DNA of 64,000 nt from Ensifer sesbaniae (GCF_013283665.1 NZ_JABEKU010000001.1:3627137-3691136); one strand, 5' to 3'; positions 35,168 to 45,018 are shown, numbered from the stretch's first letter. Program-made: numbers and translations. Notes: generated from the sequence alone by a model not told the origin.

Positions 35168-36951
35168 GCGTGCGGCTCGGCGGGAAGCGACAGGATGAAG
35201 CGCGCGCCACTGACGTGGCCATCCTGCGCGACGATGTTTTCCGCCTTCAGCGTACCGCCATGTGCTTCGGCGATCTGCCTGGAGATCGACAGGCCGAGGC
35301 CGGAGTTCTGGCCGAAATCCTCGCCTTCGGGCCGGTCGGTGTAGAAGCGCTCGAAGATGCGATCGATGTCTTCCGCCTGGATGCCGGGGCCGTTGTCCTC
35401 GACATAGACGAGGCAGCGCGATCGCGACCGTGTGAGGCCCACGACGATCCGCCCGCCGTCTTCGGGAACGAAGGACCGGGCGTTCTCGATCAGGTTGGTG
35501 ATGATCTGGCCGATGCGCAGCTCATAGCCGCTGACGGCGAAGCGGGCCTTCGGGCTGTCCTTGCGGTCGATCACGAAGTCGAGCAGCACCGTCTTTTTCT
35601 TGCTGCGGACCTGACGGGAAATGTCCACGAGGTCGCCCAGAAGTTTTTCGAGGTCGATGATCTTGGCATCGCTGCGGGCGAGTTCGGCGTCGAGCCGCGA
35701 GGCGTCCGAAATGTCGCTGATCAGGCGATCGAGGCGGCGGACGTCATGCTGGATGACGTCCATCAAGCGCTTTTTCGATTCGTCGGTGCGCGCCAGCGGC
35801 AGGGTTTCGACGGCGCTGCGCAGCGAGGTGAGGGGGTTCTTCAGCTCGTGGCTGACGTCGGCCGCGAAATTCTCGATCGCCGCGATCCGATCGTAGAGCG
35901 CGGTCGTCATCTCGCGGAGCGCGACGGAAAGGTTGCCGATCTCGTCCTGGCGCGAGGAGAAATCGGGGATTTCCTCGCGCTCCTTGGCCCCGCCGCGGCG
36001 CACGCGCACGGCCGCCGCCGCCAGGCGCCGGAGCGGGTTTGCGATCGTCGAGGACAGAAGCAGCGACAGGATGATGTTGACGAGGGCAGCGACGCCGAAG
36101 ACGCGGATGATGGCCAGGCGCTCCGCCTGGACGATCTTGTCGATGTCGCCGGCCTGCGTCGACAAGAGCAGCACGCCGAGCACGGCGCGGAAACGCTGGA
36201 CGGGAACGGCCACCGACACGATGAGTTCGCCCTTCTCGGTCACGCGCTCGACATAGCCGCGCACGCCGGTCAGCGCGTTGGTGACCTCAGGATAGATCGA
36301 GCCGTTGCCACCCGGCGGCTCCTTGTAGAGCGGCAGATTGCCCGGCTGCAGCAGCTTGTTCAGCCAGCTGTTGAGTTTTTCGCCGATGCCAGTCGATTCC
36401 GGTTCGATCGGCGGCAGGTCGAAGCGCAGCACTTGGCCGCCGCTGTAGAGATGTCGGGAATCGAGCAGCAGATCGGCATCGGCATCGAACAGGCGCGCGC
36501 GGGTGCGCGTCGGCGAGATCAGGCGGCGCAGAACCGGCGCTACGCGTTCCTGGATGATCGGGAAGTCGAGATCCTCGTCGCTCGGAAGCGGCGTAATGCT
36601 CTGGCCCGCCTGCAGTTCCAGCAGCTTTTCGGGATCGATGGTGATCGAGTTGGTGTCGACCGAGGCCGAGGCCGAGATCGCCCCGGCGATGATTTCACCC
36701 TGGGTCAGCAGGCTTTCTACACGTGCGTCGATCAGTCCCTCGCGGAACTGGTTGAGATACATGATGCCGCCGACGAGGACGACGAGTGCCACGAGGTTGA
36801 AGAAGACGATGCGGCGGGTGAGGCTCGAGAAGACGGCGTTGCCGAACAGCCGACGAATCAGCGTGAAGGGATGTGCCCAGCGGCGTTGGCCGTTCTGTGC
36901 CTGCGCACGCCCGTCACTGTCTTCGATGTCGCCTTGCAAGACTTCTACCAA
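35164..36951 (-). CDS. chvG: Sensor histidine kinase ChvG (ExoS)
   Basis: Inner-membrane sensor kinase of 595 residues controlling acid/envelope responses, succinoglycan and virulence or symbiosis in Rhizobiaceae. Membrane segments lie at about residues 46-66 and 288-312 and enclose a periplasmic sensor domain of about 220 residues; a HAMP domain follows (NPLRRLAAAAVRVRRG). The H-box NFAADVSHELKNPLTSLR places the phospho-histidine at residue 368; the ATP-binding boxes are NLIENARSF, VEDNGPGI and GLGLSISRQIAEAHGG. It lies 205 bases downstream of chvI and overlaps hprK by four bases. Confidence 0.94.
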   Translation of the reverse strand: MVEVLQGDIEDSDGRAQAQNGQRRWAHPFTLIRRLFGNAVFSSLTRRIVFFNLVALVVLVGGIMYLNQFREGLIDARVESLLTQGEIIAGAISASASVDTNSITIDPEKLLELQAGQSITPLPSDEDLDFPIIQERVAPVLRRLISPTRTRARLFDADADLLLDSRHLYSGGQVLRFDLPPIEPESTGIGEKLNSWLNKLLQPGNLPLYKEPPGGNGSIYPEVTNALTGVRGYVERVTEKGELIVSVAVPVQRFRAVLGVLLLSTQAGDIDKIVQAERLAIIRVFGVAALVNIILSLLLSSTIANPLRRLAAAAVRVRRGGAKEREEIPDFSSRQDEIGNLSVALREMTTALYDRIAAIENFAADVSHELKNPLTSLRSAVETLPLARTDESKKRLMDVIQHDVRRLDRLISDISDASRLDAELARSDAKIIDLEKLLGDLVDISRQVRSKKKTVLLDFVIDRKDSPKARFAVSGYELRIGQIITNLIENARSFVPEDGGRIVVGLTRSRSRCLVYVEDNGPGIQAEDIDRIFERFYTDRPEGEDFGQNSGLGLSISRQIAEAHGGTLKAENIVAQDGHVSGARFILSLPAEPHA

Positions 36952-37156
36952 ATGTCCCGCTCCCGCGCGGACTGTCCTTCACGTTCGTTCGATGACGACG
37001 TCGCTGCCAGCCGGAGCCAGTCGCGTCGTCGCTGTCTTCCATGGTCCGGTCCAAAGACGGCGGAGATCGCTGCGAGCTTCAAAGGAGGCCGTCGGCCATG
37101 CTCCCACAGCGCCGCCTTGAATGCGCCACTCTGGGAGCGATGGCAAGCCCCGTGGC

Positions 37157-37882
37157 TCAGGCGGTCTCCCGAAAACGGTAACCGACACCGTAAAGCGTCT
37201 CGATCATATCAAAGTCGTTGTCGACCATCTTGAACTTCTTGCGCAGCCGCTTGATGTGGCTGTCGATGGTGCGGTCGTCGACATAGACCTGCTCGTCATA
37301 GGCCGCGTCCATCAGTGCATCGCGGCTCTTCACCACGCCCGGGCGCTGGGCAAGCGAATGCAGGATGAGGAACTCCGTCACCGTCAGCGTGACCGGCTCG
37401 CTTTTCCATGTGCAGGTGTGGCGCTCCTGGTCCATCACCAACTGACCGCGCTCGAGCGAGCGCGACGGCGTGTCGGATGCCTTGACGGTGGTCGTCGAGT
37501 TGCCGGCCGCGGCCTCGCGGTTAGCGGCGCGACGCAGGATCGCCTTGACGCGTTCAACCAGCAGGCGCTGCGAGAACGGCTTGGTAATGAAGTCGTCGGC
37601 ACCCATCTTCAGACCGAAGAGTTCATCGATTTCTTCGTCCTTCGAGGTCAGGAAGATCACCGGCAGGTCGGACTTCTGCCTCAGGCGGCGCAGCAGCTCC
37701 ATGCCGTCCATGCGTGGCATCTTGATGTCGAAGATCGCAAGTTGTGGCGGCCGGGCGAGCAGGCCCTCCAGCGCGGAAGCACCGTCGGTATAGGTCTCGA
37801 CCTTGTAGCCCTCTGCCTCGAGGGCGATGGATACGGACGTCAGAATATTCCGGTCATCATCGACAAGCGCGATGGTCTGCAT
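37157..37882 (-). CDS. chvI: Response regulator ChvI
   Basis: OmpR-type DNA-binding response regulator of 241 residues, partner of ChvG. The receiver domain starts [14 protein letters not shown]; the phospho-acceptor is Asp52 in [13 protein letters not shown], with Thr and Lys switch residues in FLTSKDEE and ITKPFSQ. The C-terminal winged helix contains [19 protein letters not shown] and [14 protein letters not shown]. The start at 37882 fits the receiver fold; an extension to 37936 adds 18 residues with no similarity. It is divergent from pckA. Confidence 0.95.
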   Translation of the reverse strand: MQTIALVDDDRNILTSVSIALEAEGYKVETYTDGASALEGLLARPPQLAIFDIKMPRMDGMELLRRLRQKSDLPVIFLTSKDEEIDELFGLKMGADDFITKPFSQRLLVERVKAILRRAANREAAAGNSTTTVKASDTPSRSLERGQLVMDQERHTCTWKSEPVTLTVTEFLILHSLAQRPGVVKSRDALMDAAYDEQVYVDDRTIDSHIKRLRKKFKMVDNDFDMIETLYGVGYRFRETA

Positions 37883-38206
37883 CGTGTTCAACTCCGTCTT
37901 TTGAGGTGCCGGTCTCGTCCCCGAAAACTCCGGCATTCGCGAGTTACGGGTGCGTTAGTGAGTATAAAGGTGGAACAAATTGTGGCGAAGCGCAAAAAGC
38001 ACCTGTCGTGACGATAGGATAGGCCCTGTCAGATCGGTGTTTGGCAGGTCGAATTCAACCGATTAAAAAAACGATAATTTTCTTTAAATCGATTAATATA
38101 CTGAAATCATTATTCTTTTTTTGACGCCGCCTTGTTTTTGAGCGAGCATGCAAGTATGGTCCGGCGAAATTCAACGCCAATGGCCAAACACGAAGGAAGG
38201 TTGACC
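37883..38206. promoter_or_regulatory. Divergent chvI/pckA promoter region with AT-rich operator-like repeats
   Basis: 324 bases without a gene. The AT-rich part holds three related motifs, CGATTAA (38060-38066), CGATAA (38072-38077) and CGATTAA (38090-38096); the last is centred in the near-palindrome TTAAATCGATTAA (38084-38096). Such CG-centred AT-rich dyads are typical of LacI-family operators, and the LacI-type regulator PckR is known to act on pckA in S. meliloti. GAAGGAAGG just before the pckA ATG is a strong ribosome site. Confidence 0.55.
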
Positions 38207-39817
38207 ATGGAGCAACTCGGCACTCGCAATCTCGCGAACGGCTTGGAAAAACTCGGCTTTATCGACCTGGGAAAGGTTCGGTACAACCTCGAAGCCGCAG
38301 AGCTTTATGAGGAAGCTCTTCGCCGCGGCGAGGCTGAGCTGACGGCACACGGCGCCCTCGTCGCCCGTACCGGGCAGCACACCGGCCGCTCGCCGAAGGA
38401 CAAGTTCGTCGTTCGCGATGCGAACACCGACGATCAGATCTGGTGGGACAACAACAAGCCGATGTCTCCCGAGCATTTTGCCCTGCTGCGCCAGGACATG
38501 CTCGATCACGCCAAGGGCATGTCGCTCTATGTGCAGGACCTCGTCGGTGGCGCCGATGCCGCCAACGCCCTTCCGACCCGCGTCGTCACCGAATATGCCT
38601 GGCACTCGCTGTTCATCCGCAATCTCTTGATCCGTCCGGCCCGCGAGGCGCTCGCCTCCTTCCTGCCGAAGCTGACGATCATCGATCTGCCGAGCTTCAA
38701 GGCTGATCCGGAGCGCCACGGTTGCCGCACGGAGACCGTCATTGCCTGCGACTTCACCAACGGCCTGATCCTCATCGGCGGCACCTCCTATGCCGGTGAA
38801 ATGAAAAAGTCGGTCTTCACCGTTCTCAACTACCTGCTGCCCAAGAAGGGCGTCATGCCGATGCACTGCTCGGCCAATGTCGGCTCGGCCGGTGACACGG
38901 CAATCTTTTTCGGCCTCTCCGGCACCGGCAAGACGACGCTTTCGGCCGACCCGACCCGCACGCTGATTGGCGACGACGAGCACGGCTGGGGCGAACAGGG
39001 CGTGTTCAACTTCGAAGGCGGCTGCTACGCCAAGGCGATCCGTCTGTCGGAAGCTGCCGAGCCGGAAATCTACGCGACGACCCGCCGCTTCGGCACGGTG
39101 ATGGAAAACGTCGTGCTCGATGAGCGCCGCGTTCCGGACTTCGACGATGGCTCGCTGACGGAAAACACCCGCATCGCCTATCCGCTCGACTATATCCCGA
39201 ACGCCAGCGCCACCGGCACCGCGCCGCAGCCGCGCACGATCATCATGCTGACGGCCGACGCCTTCGGCGTGATGCCGCCGATCGCCAAGCTGACGCCGGA
39301 ACAGGCGATGTATCACTTCCTCTCCGGCTACACCGCCAAGGTCGCCGGCACGGAAAAAGGTGTCACCGAGCCGGAAGCCACGTTCTCGACCTGCTTCGGC
39401 GCGCCGTTCATGCCGCGTCATCCGTCGGAATACGGTAACCTCCTGAAGGACCTGATCGCCAAGAACGGCGTCACCTGCTGGCTGGTCAATACCGGTTGGA
39501 CCGGCGGCGCCTACGGCACCGGCAGCCGCATGCCGATCAAGGTGACGCGCGCTCTGCTCGCCGCCGCCCTCGACGGCTCGCTGAACGCTGCCGAATTCCG
39601 CACCGACGCCAACTTCGGCTTCGCCGTTCCCGTCTCGGTCCCCGGTGTCGAAGACGGCATTCTCGATCCGCGCTCGACCTGGGCCGACGGTGCAGCCTAC
39701 GATGCGCAGGCACGCCGTCTCGTCGACATGTTCATCGCGAACTTCGCCAAGTTCGAGAGCCATGTGGATGGCAGCGTTCGCGACGCAGCTCCCGGCACGA
39801 AAATCGCCGCCGAATAA
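38207..39817 (+). CDS. pckA: Phosphoenolpyruvate carboxykinase (ATP)
   Basis: Converts oxaloacetate to PEP, the first step of gluconeogenesis when cells grow on C4-dicarboxylates such as succinate. 536 residues with the ATP-dependent family signatures: [11 protein letters not shown] near the N-terminus, MHCSANVG (metal site), the kinase loop [25 protein letters not shown] and [15 protein letters not shown]. The start at 38207 has GAAGGAAGG 6 bases upstream and matches the known rhizobial N-terminus MEQLGTRN. It is divergent from chvI and ends in a strong terminator. Regulation by a LacI-type repressor is likely from the upstream repeats. Confidence 0.97.
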   Translation: MEQLGTRNLANGLEKLGFIDLGKVRYNLEAAELYEEALRRGEAELTAHGALVARTGQHTGRSPKDKFVVRDANTDDQIWWDNNKPMSPEHFALLRQDMLDHAKGMSLYVQDLVGGADAANALPTRVVTEYAWHSLFIRNLLIRPAREALASFLPKLTIIDLPSFKADPERHGCRTETVIACDFTNGLILIGGTSYAGEMKKSVFTVLNYLLPKKGVMPMHCSANVGSAGDTAIFFGLSGTGKTTLSADPTRTLIGDDEHGWGEQGVFNFEGGCYAKAIRLSEAAEPEIYATTRRFGTVMENVVLDERRVPDFDDGSLTENTRIAYPLDYIPNASATGTAPQPRTIIMLTADAFGVMPPIAKLTPEQAMYHFLSGYTAKVAGTEKGVTEPEATFSTCFGAPFMPRHPSEYGNLLKDLIAKNGVTCWLVNTGWTGGAYGTGSRMPIKVTRALLAAALDGSLNAAEFRTDANFGFAVPVSVPGVEDGILDPRSTWADGAAYDAQARRLVDMFIANFAKFESHVDGSVRDAAPGTKIAAE

Positions 39818-39830
39818 ATATCGTCGGCTA

Positions 39831-39846
39831 TGATTCACGTGAAACC
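39831..39846. other. parS-like site downstream of pckA
   Basis: TGATTCACGTGAAACC matches 14 of 16 positions of the alphaproteobacterial parS consensus TGTTTCACGTGAAACA, including the whole TTCACGTGAA core. It lies just after the pckA stop and overlaps the first arm of the terminator. Confidence 0.55.
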
Positions 39847-39870
39847 CGGCCGCCCACGGCCGGGTTTTTC
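39842..39870 (+). terminator. Rho-independent terminator of pckA
   Basis: Eleven-base stem AAACCCGGCCG / CGGCCGGGTTT (39842-39852 and 39857-39867) with a CCCA loop, continuing into TTC. It lies 24 bases after the pckA stop codon. Confidence 0.9.
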
Positions 39871-39932
39871 GTTTTCGCGGTGAATATTTTCAAGAGGTTC
39901 GCTCTGTGCCATAGATCGGGGCGAGGTGAACC

Positions 39933-40367
39933 ATGGCCAGCGACCCGCTCTACATAAACGACAACATCGTGATTGCCGGCTGGGAGCTGACGGAGCAATT
40001 CGTGCTGGCCGGCGGGCCGGGCGGACAGAACGTCAACAAGGTGTCGACGGCCGTGCAGCTTTTCTTCAACGTGTTGGCCTCGCCGGCTCTCTCCGATCGC
40101 ATCAAGGCCAACGCGCTGAAGATCGCCGGTCGCCGCGCCTCGAAAGAGGGCGTGCTGATGATCGAGGCCAGCCGTTTTCGCAGCCAGGAGCGCAACCGCG
40201 AGGATGCGCGCGAGCGGCTGAAGGAACTGATTCTCAAAGCCGCGGAGCCGCCACCGCCGCCGCGCAAGAAGACGAAACCGACCCGTGGCTCCGTCGAGCG
40301 GCGCCTCAAGGAGAAGTCCGGGCGCGGTGAGATCAAGAAGCTTCGGGGGCGGCCGGCCGGAGACTGA
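39933..40367 (+). CDS. arfB: Alternative ribosome-rescue factor ArfB (YaeJ-like peptidyl-tRNA hydrolase)
   Basis: Codon-independent release factor that frees stalled ribosomes. 144 residues, consisting of a single class I release-factor catalytic domain with the GGQ motif at residues 30-32 (AGGPGGQNVNKVSTAV) and no codon-recognition domain. The C-terminal tail (about residues 105-144) is rich in K and R (PRKKTKPTRGSVERRLKEKS), as needed to enter the empty mRNA channel. It stands alone between pckA and the LysM gene. Confidence 0.92.
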   Translation: MASDPLYINDNIVIAGWELTEQFVLAGGPGGQNVNKVSTAVQLFFNVLASPALSDRIKANALKIAGRRASKEGVLMIEASRFRSQERNREDARERLKELILKAAEPPPPPRKKTKPTRGSVERRLKEKSGRGEIKKLRGRPAGD

Positions 40368-40445
40368 TTTCTTTTTTGCCGCTCCTTGCCTTTGGCAGGC
40401 GGCGCCCTCTCTTATCGGCAGTGTTTTGGCAAAAGGAGATATTTC

Positions 40446-40919
40446 ATGGGTCTTTTCAGCTTTATCAAGAACGCGGGCAAGAAGCTCGGCATCGGCGGCG
40501 ACGATGACGCTCCGGATGCCGAAAGCGTTCAGAAGGAGCTTGCATCCCACGATCTCGGCACCAAGGACGTGCAGGTCGAAGTGGCCGGTGACAAGGTCGT
40601 GCTGAAAGGTGTCGTGAGGGACCAGAGCGTCTTCGAAAAGGCCGTCGTTGCCGTCGGCAACACGCTCGGTGTCTCGGCGGTCGAGGCGTCCGAGCTCAAG
40701 GTCGCTGATGCCGGCGCTGAGCCTGCTCCGGCCAAGGAGCCGGTTTTCTATACCGTCAAGAAGGGCGACAACCTCTGGAAGATCGCCGAAGCGCAATACG
40801 GCAAGGGCAAGGGTGCGAAGCACACGGCCATCTTCGAAGCCAACAAGCCGATGCTGACGCATCCGGACAAGATCTACCCCGGCCAGGTTCTGCGCATTCC
40901 GGATCTGGACGCCGCTTGA
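40446..40919 (+). CDS. BON-LysM domain protein (Kbp/YgaU-like)
   Basis: 157 residues. After MGLFSFIKNAGKKLGIGG there is a BON domain (about residues 25-85, VQVEVAGDKVVLKGVVRDQS) and a C-terminal LysM domain (about 105-153, FYTVKKGDNLWKIAEAQYG to GQVLRIPDLD). The E. coli relative Kbp is a cytoplasmic potassium-binding protein; no signal peptide is visible here, in agreement. ATG 40446 follows AAAAGGAGAT. The stop codon overlaps the start of the disrupted downstream gene. Confidence 0.88.
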   Translation: MGLFSFIKNAGKKLGIGGDDDAPDAESVQKELASHDLGTKDVQVEVAGDKVVLKGVVRDQSVFEKAVVAVGNTLGVSAVEASELKVADAGAEPAPAKEPVFYTVKKGDNLWKIAEAQYGKGKGAKHTAIFEANKPMLTHPDKIYPGQVLRIPDLDAA

Positions 40920-41467
40920 GCGTGTCGGTCGGGCGCTCTCTGTCAATCGCCGCGCTGGCGAGCCTCTGGCTTGCCGGCGCTTCACTGGCGCAGCCCTTCC
41001 GTGAGCCCGCCAAGGGTAATGCCGAACGTGCCGCGATCCTCGACGCGATCCGCCCGGCGGTCGAGGCGGAGATGCGTGGCCCTGTCGAATTCGTCGTCAC
41101 GACGATGCGCGCCTCGCCCAACTGGGCCTTCATGCAGGTGGAGTCGCAGCTTCCCGGCGGCGGCGCGATCGATCTTGCGCAAACCGGGTTGCGCGACGAG
41201 GCCGAGATGATGGATGGTCGGACGGTGTTCGCACAAGATCACGATGATTTGGGTCGGAGCGACCCAAATCATAAACGTGATCGGTTCTTTTAAGTTAGAG
41301 CGGGATACGGGCGGAAAACCGCGCACACTTTTCCTTATCCCGCTCTGGTCAGCTTCCAGAACGGCCGTTGGAACCTGATCGACCACGTCGTCGGGCCGAC
41401 GGATGTCGCTTATGCCGGCTGGCGGCTTCGCTATGGCGAACCGGCAGCGCTTCTCGGCCTCGAATAA
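40916..41467 (+). pseudogene. Secreted conserved hypothetical protein gene interrupted by a RIME repeat
   Basis: The 5' part encodes a signal peptide (SIAALASLWLAGASLAQ) and a mature start PFREPAKGNAERAAIL, continuing to MMDGRTVFA at 41233. The 3' part, in the same frame, resumes at 41345 with LVSFQNGRWNLIDHVVG and ends GEPAALLGLE, stop 41465-41467. Between them lies about 111 bases of RIME-type repeat carrying an in-frame TAA at 41291-41293, so only a truncated 125-residue protein with an aberrant tail can be made. The spliced reading TVFA-LVSFQNGRW looks natural. The start is TTG at 40916 or GTG at 40922, overlapping the LysM gene stop. Function unknown. Confidence 0.8.
41234..41344 (+). 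repeat. RIME-type palindromic repeat (copy 2), inserted in a coding sequence
   Basis: Palindrome 1: GATCACG-ATGATTTGGGTCG with complement at 41260-41282 (left arm 41237-41256, a 3-base bulge). Palindrome 2: AGAGCGGGATA / TATCCCGCTCT (41297-41307 and 41336-41346) enclosing GGGCGGAAAACCGCGC. It shares both palindromes with the element at 9329-9425. The exact boundaries are inferred from the resumed reading frame. Confidence 0.75.
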
Positions 41468-41481
41468 GAGGACTGTCACCC

Positions 41482-42093
41482 ATGCAGGTGCTCCCGAAAG
41501 GGGTCAGACACATTCCGGGCTTTCTCGACCGAACCCGGCAGGAGCAGCTTGTCGAGGCGATCCGCCTCGTCGTGGCCGAAGCGCCATTGTTCGTGCCGGA
41601 AATGCCGAAAACGGGCAAACCCATGTCGGTGCGCATGACCAATTGCGGTTCGCTCGGCTGGGTCACGGATCGCGATCGCGGCTATCGCTACCAGGCTCAG
41701 CATCCGGTGACCGGCCACCCCTGGCCGGCGATGCCGGATGTGCTGCTCGAAATCTGGAATGCGGTTTCCGCCAGCAACAAGACGCCGGAGGCCTGCCTGG
41801 TGAACTTCTATTCCGAGGAGGCCCGCATGGGTCTGCACCAGGACCGCGACGAGCGCGACCTCGAAACGGCCGTCGTATCGATCTCGCTCGGCGATAGCTG
41901 CCTCTTTCGCGTCGGCGGCAACACGCGCGGCGGCCAGACCATGTCTTTCCGGCTCGAAAGCGGCGACGTCGTCGTGCTGGGCGGGGAAGGCCGGCTTGCC
42001 TTCCATGGCGTCGACCGGATCTACCCGAACACGTCGACGCTCCTGAAGCATGGCGGCCGGGTCAATCTGACGCTTCGCCGCGTCAATCCCTGA
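41482..42093 (+). CDS. alkB: Alpha-ketoglutarate-dependent dioxygenase AlkB
   Basis: Fe(II)/2-oxoglutarate oxygenase repairing 1-methyladenine and 3-methylcytosine in DNA. 203 residues. The iron ligands are H and D of MGLHQDRDE and the histidine of LAFHGVDRIYP; the 2-oxoglutarate-binding arginines lie in GGRVNLTLRRV at the C-terminus; SMRMTNCGSLGW-like SVRMTNCGSLGW forms the substrate lid. ATG 41482 has AAGAGGA about 9 bases upstream. It begins 14 bases after the remains of the disrupted gene, so the two were probably co-transcribed. Confidence 0.92.
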   Translation: MQVLPKGVRHIPGFLDRTRQEQLVEAIRLVVAEAPLFVPEMPKTGKPMSVRMTNCGSLGWVTDRDRGYRYQAQHPVTGHPWPAMPDVLLEIWNAVSASNKTPEACLVNFYSEEARMGLHQDRDERDLETAVVSISLGDSCLFRVGGNTRGGQTMSFRLESGDVVVLGGEGRLAFHGVDRIYPNTSTLLKHGGRVNLTLRRVNP

Positions 42094-42168
42094 CCGCCGG
42101 TCGAACGCTCGGAGAAAGTCCAGGAAAAGCGCGTAGCGGTTTTCCATTCGGAATTGCGTAATGATGAC

Positions 42169-43164
42169 CTACAGCTTCCTGAGAGCCACCTTTTCCGTCA
42201 GGTGGTTCGGACCCTTCTGCAGGATCAGGTCGGCGCGCGGGCGCGTCGGCAGGATGTTCTGGTGCAGGTTCTTCAGGTTGATGTTGTGCCACAGGCCCTC
42301 GGCAATCGCGCGGGCGGCATCCTCGCTGATCGTGGCGTAGCGATGGAAGTAGGATTCCGGGTTCTTGAAGGCCGTTTCGCGCAGCCGCATGAAGCGGTTG
42401 ACGTACCAGCTATGGATCAGGCTTTCCTCGGCATCGATGTAGATCGAGAAGTCGAAGAAATCCGAGACCATCGGCACGATCTTGCCGTCGGCCGGAAGGT
42501 TGCGTGACTGCAGGACGTTGATGCCTTCGAAGATCAGGATATCCGGACGGTCGATGACCGTGAACTGATCCGGCAGCACGTCATAGGTCAGGTGCGAATA
42601 GCTGGGCGCCTTGACGTTGGGTTGTCCCGCCTTGATCGCCGACAGGAAGCGCAGCAGCGCCCCGACGTCGTAGCTCTCCGGAAAGCCTTTGCGATCCATC
42701 ATGTTTTCGCGCTGAAGCACGGCATTCGGATAGAGGAAGCCGTCGGTCGTCACCAGATCGACCTTCGGGCTCGACGGCCAGCGCGACAGGAGCTGCGCGA
42801 GGATACGCGCCGTGGTCGACTTGCCAACGGCAACCGACCCGGCGATGCCGATGACGAAGGGCGTCTTGGTTTCGTCCGACATGCTGAGGAAGCGCTTGCG
42901 CTGCTCGAAGAGCATCTGCGACGATTCCACATGGGTGGAAAGCAGGCGCGACAGCGACAGATAGATCTGCCGGACCTCGCGGAGGTCGACCGGGTCGTTC
43001 AGCGAGCGCAGCCGCTGCACTTCGTCGGCAGTCAGCGTCAGCGGCGTGTCGGCGCGAAAGCGCGACCATTCCTCGGCGGTGAAGAAATGATAGGGCGAAT
43101 AGTCTCGCTTCTGCGGATTGTCCGGCAAGTCGGCCGCTTCGATGTCTTTCGCCGCTATCGTCAT
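42169..43164 (-). CDS. coaA: Pantothenate kinase type I
   Basis: First and rate-controlling step of coenzyme A synthesis. 331 residues, close to E. coli CoaA. The P-loop is [17 protein letters not shown] (near residue 105); [12 protein letters not shown] at the N-terminus, [18 protein letters not shown] and IFEGINVLQ are family stretches. It is the last gene of the hisB-hisE minus-strand group and overlaps hisE by four bases. Confidence 0.95.
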   Translation of the reverse strand: MTIAAKDIEAADLPDNPQKRDYSPYHFFTAEEWSRFRADTPLTLTADEVQRLRSLNDPVDLREVRQIYLSLSRLLSTHVESSQMLFEQRKRFLSMSDETKTPFVIGIAGSVAVGKSTTARILAQLLSRWPSSPKVDLVTTDGFLYPNAVLQRENMMDRKGFPESYDVGALLRFLSAIKAGQPNVKAPSYSHLTYDVLPDQFTVIDRPDILIFEGINVLQSRNLPADGKIVPMVSDFFDFSIYIDAEESLIHSWYVNRFMRLRETAFKNPESYFHRYATISEDAARAIAEGLWHNINLKNLHQNILPTRPRADLILQKGPNHLTEKVALRKL

Positions 43165-43484
43165 GGATTCTGCCGATTTGCCTTTTCCTGCAGGCCGGAT
43201 TGTTTCGTTCGCCGCGCAAGTTCGTTCAGCACATCCTGTAACGGAATGTCGGCGATGTTCAATACGACCATCAGATGATAGAGCAGATCGGCGCTCTCGG
43301 CGACGAGATTCGCGCGGTCGTTGCCGACGGCCGCGATCACCGTCTCGACCGCCTCTTCCCCGAGTTTCTTGGCCGCCTTCGGCTGGCCGCTCGCCACCAG
43401 TTTTGCCGTCCAGGATTCGTCCGGCGCTGCCTTCGCGCGTGTCGCGACGATGGCCTCGAGATCGGAAAGTGTGAAATCAGCCAT
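43161..43484 (-). CDS. hisE: Phosphoribosyl-ATP pyrophosphatase
   Basis: Second step of histidine synthesis (PR-ATP to PR-AMP). 107 residues, all-alpha MazG-like fold with the metal-binding [10 protein letters not shown] and [13 protein letters not shown] motifs. HisI is not fused, as usual for alphaproteobacteria. It lies 15 bases after hisF and overlaps coaA by four bases, so a CoA gene is coupled to histidine synthesis. Confidence 0.95.
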   Translation of the reverse strand: MADFTLSDLEAIVATRAKAAPDESWTAKLVASGQPKAAKKLGEEAVETVIAAVGNDRANLVAESADLLYHLMVVLNIADIPLQDVLNELARRTKQSGLQEKANRQNP

Positions 43485-43499
43485 GGAGGATCCTGAAGC

Positions 43500-44276
43500 T
43501 CAGTCGAGGCGCATGGCGATGCCATGCTCCGCCATATAGCGCTTGGTTTCGCCAATGCTATAGGTGCCGAAGTGGAAGATGGAGGCGGCGAGCACGGCGG
43601 TTGCGTGGCCGTCGCGGATGCCAGCGACCATGTGGTCGAGCGTCCCGACGCCGCCGGACGCGATGACCGGTGCACGAATGGCGTCGGCGACCGCGCGGGT
43701 GAGCGCGATGTCGTAGCCACTTTTCGTGCCGTCGCGATCCATCGAGGTCAACAGGATCTCGCCAGCGCCGAGGTCGACGACGCGGCGGGCAAACTCGATC
43801 GCGTCGATGCCGGTCGGCTGCCGTCCGCCATGGGTGAAGATTTCCCAGCGGTCCGCTTCGCCGTCCTTCGATACCTTCTTGGCGTCGATCGCAACGACGA
43901 TGCACTGGTTGCCGAACTTGTCGGCCGCTTCCGCGACGAACTCCGGGTTCTTCACGGCGGCGGTGTTGATCGACACCTTGTCGGCGCCGGCGAGCAGCAG
44001 CTTGCGGATATCGGCCACCTGGCGCACGCCGCCACCGACAGTCAGCGGCATGAAGCACTGCTCGGCCGTGCGGGCGACCACGTCGAAGATCGTCTCGCGA
44101 TTGTCCGAGGAGGCCGTGATGTCGAGGAAGCAGAGCTCGTCGGCGCCGGCGGCGTCATAAGCGCGTGCCGCTTCCACCGGATCGCCGGCGTCGATCAGGT
44201 CGACGAAGTTGACGCCCTTGACCACACGGCCGTCCTTGACGTCGAGGCAGGGAATGACACGGGCTTTGAGGGTCAT
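43500..44276 (-). CDS. hisF: Imidazole glycerol phosphate synthase subunit HisF (cyclase)
   Basis: Forms IGP and AICAR from PRFAR using ammonia from HisH. TIM barrel of 258 residues. Catalytic aspartates are Asp12 in [15 protein letters not shown] and the one in [14 protein letters not shown]; phosphate loops are VGGGVRQ and [10 protein letters not shown]. It lies four bases after hisA on the same strand. Confidence 0.97.
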   Translation of the reverse strand: MTLKARVIPCLDVKDGRVVKGVNFVDLIDAGDPVEAARAYDAAGADELCFLDITASSDNRETIFDVVARTAEQCFMPLTVGGGVRQVADIRKLLLAGADKVSINTAAVKNPEFVAEAADKFGNQCIVVAIDAKKVSKDGEADRWEIFTHGGRQPTGIDAIEFARRVVDLGAGEILLTSMDRDGTKSGYDIALTRAVADAIRAPVIASGGVGTLDHMVAGIRDGHATAVLAASIFHFGTYSIGETKRYMAEHGIAMRLD

Positions 44277-44280
44277 GGTT

Positions 44281-45018
44281 TCACGCCTTTCTCGCGGCGC
44301 GGATCAGGTCCAGCGCCTCCTGCGGGTCGATGCGGCCGTCATAGAGCGCGCGGCCGGAAATGGCACCTTCGAGCTTGCGTGCGTCCGGTGCGACCATGCG
44401 GCGGATGTCGTCCATCGAGGCGAGGCCGCCGGAAGCGATCACCGGAATGGAGACCGCGTCCGCGAGTTCCAAGGTCGAGGCCCAGTTGATGCCGGTCAGG
44501 ATGCCGTCGCGGTCGATGTCGGTATAGATGATTGCGGAGACGCCGGCGCCCTCGAATTTCTTCGCAAGCTCGATGACGCCGAGCTCGGAGGCCTCCGCCC
44601 AGCCCTCGACGGCGACCTTGCCGCCCTTGGCGTCGATGCCGACGGCGACCTTGCCGGGGAATTTGTGGCAGGCCTCGATGACGAGCGCCGGATCGCGCAC
44701 GGCGACCGTGCCGAGGATGACGCGGGCGAGCCCGCGCGTGAGCCAGTTTTCGATATGCTCGAGCGTGCGGATGCCGCCGCCGAGCTGCACAGGGTTCTTG
44801 GTCGCCTTGAGGATGGCGTCGACGGCCGCGCCGTTGACCGTCTCGCCGGCAAAGGCGCCGTTCAGGTCCACCACGTGCAGCCATTCGAAGCCTTGTTCTT
44901 CAAAGGCAAGGGCCTGGGCCGCCGGATCGGGGTTGTAAACCGTCGCCTGGTCCATGTCGCCGAGCTTCAGGCGCACGCATTGCCCGTCTTTCAGGTCGAT
45001 CGCGGGAAAAAGGATCAT
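44281..45018 (-). CDS. hisA: ProFAR isomerase HisA
   Basis: Amadori isomerase converting ProFAR to PRFAR; TIM barrel of 245 residues related to HisF. The N-terminus [17 protein letters not shown] holds the catalytic aspartate (Asp8) and [13 protein letters not shown] the second; phosphate loops are [10 protein letters not shown] and [13 protein letters not shown] 45018 matches the family N-terminus; a TTG at 45030 would add only four residues and is less likely. Confidence 0.96.
   Translation of the reverse strand: MILFPAIDLKDGQCVRLKLGDMDQATVYNPDPAAQALAFEEQGFEWLHVVDLNGAFAGETVNGAAVDAILKATKNPVQLGGGIRTLEHIENWLTRGLARVILGTVAVRDPALVIEACHKFPGKVAVGIDAKGGKVAVEGWAEASELGVIELAKKFEGAGVSAIIYTDIDRDGILTGINWASTLELADAVSIPVIASGGLASMDDIRRMVAPDARKLEGAISGRALYDGRIDPQEALDLIRAARKA

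Noticed and set aside
36952..37156. Small gene between chvI and chvG
   Set aside because: Short frames exist on both strands, but none has a convincing ribosome site or recognisable composition.
35170..37233. Open frame of nearly 690 codons opposite chvG
   Set aside because: Same codon-bias artefact; chvG on the other strand has all expected domains.
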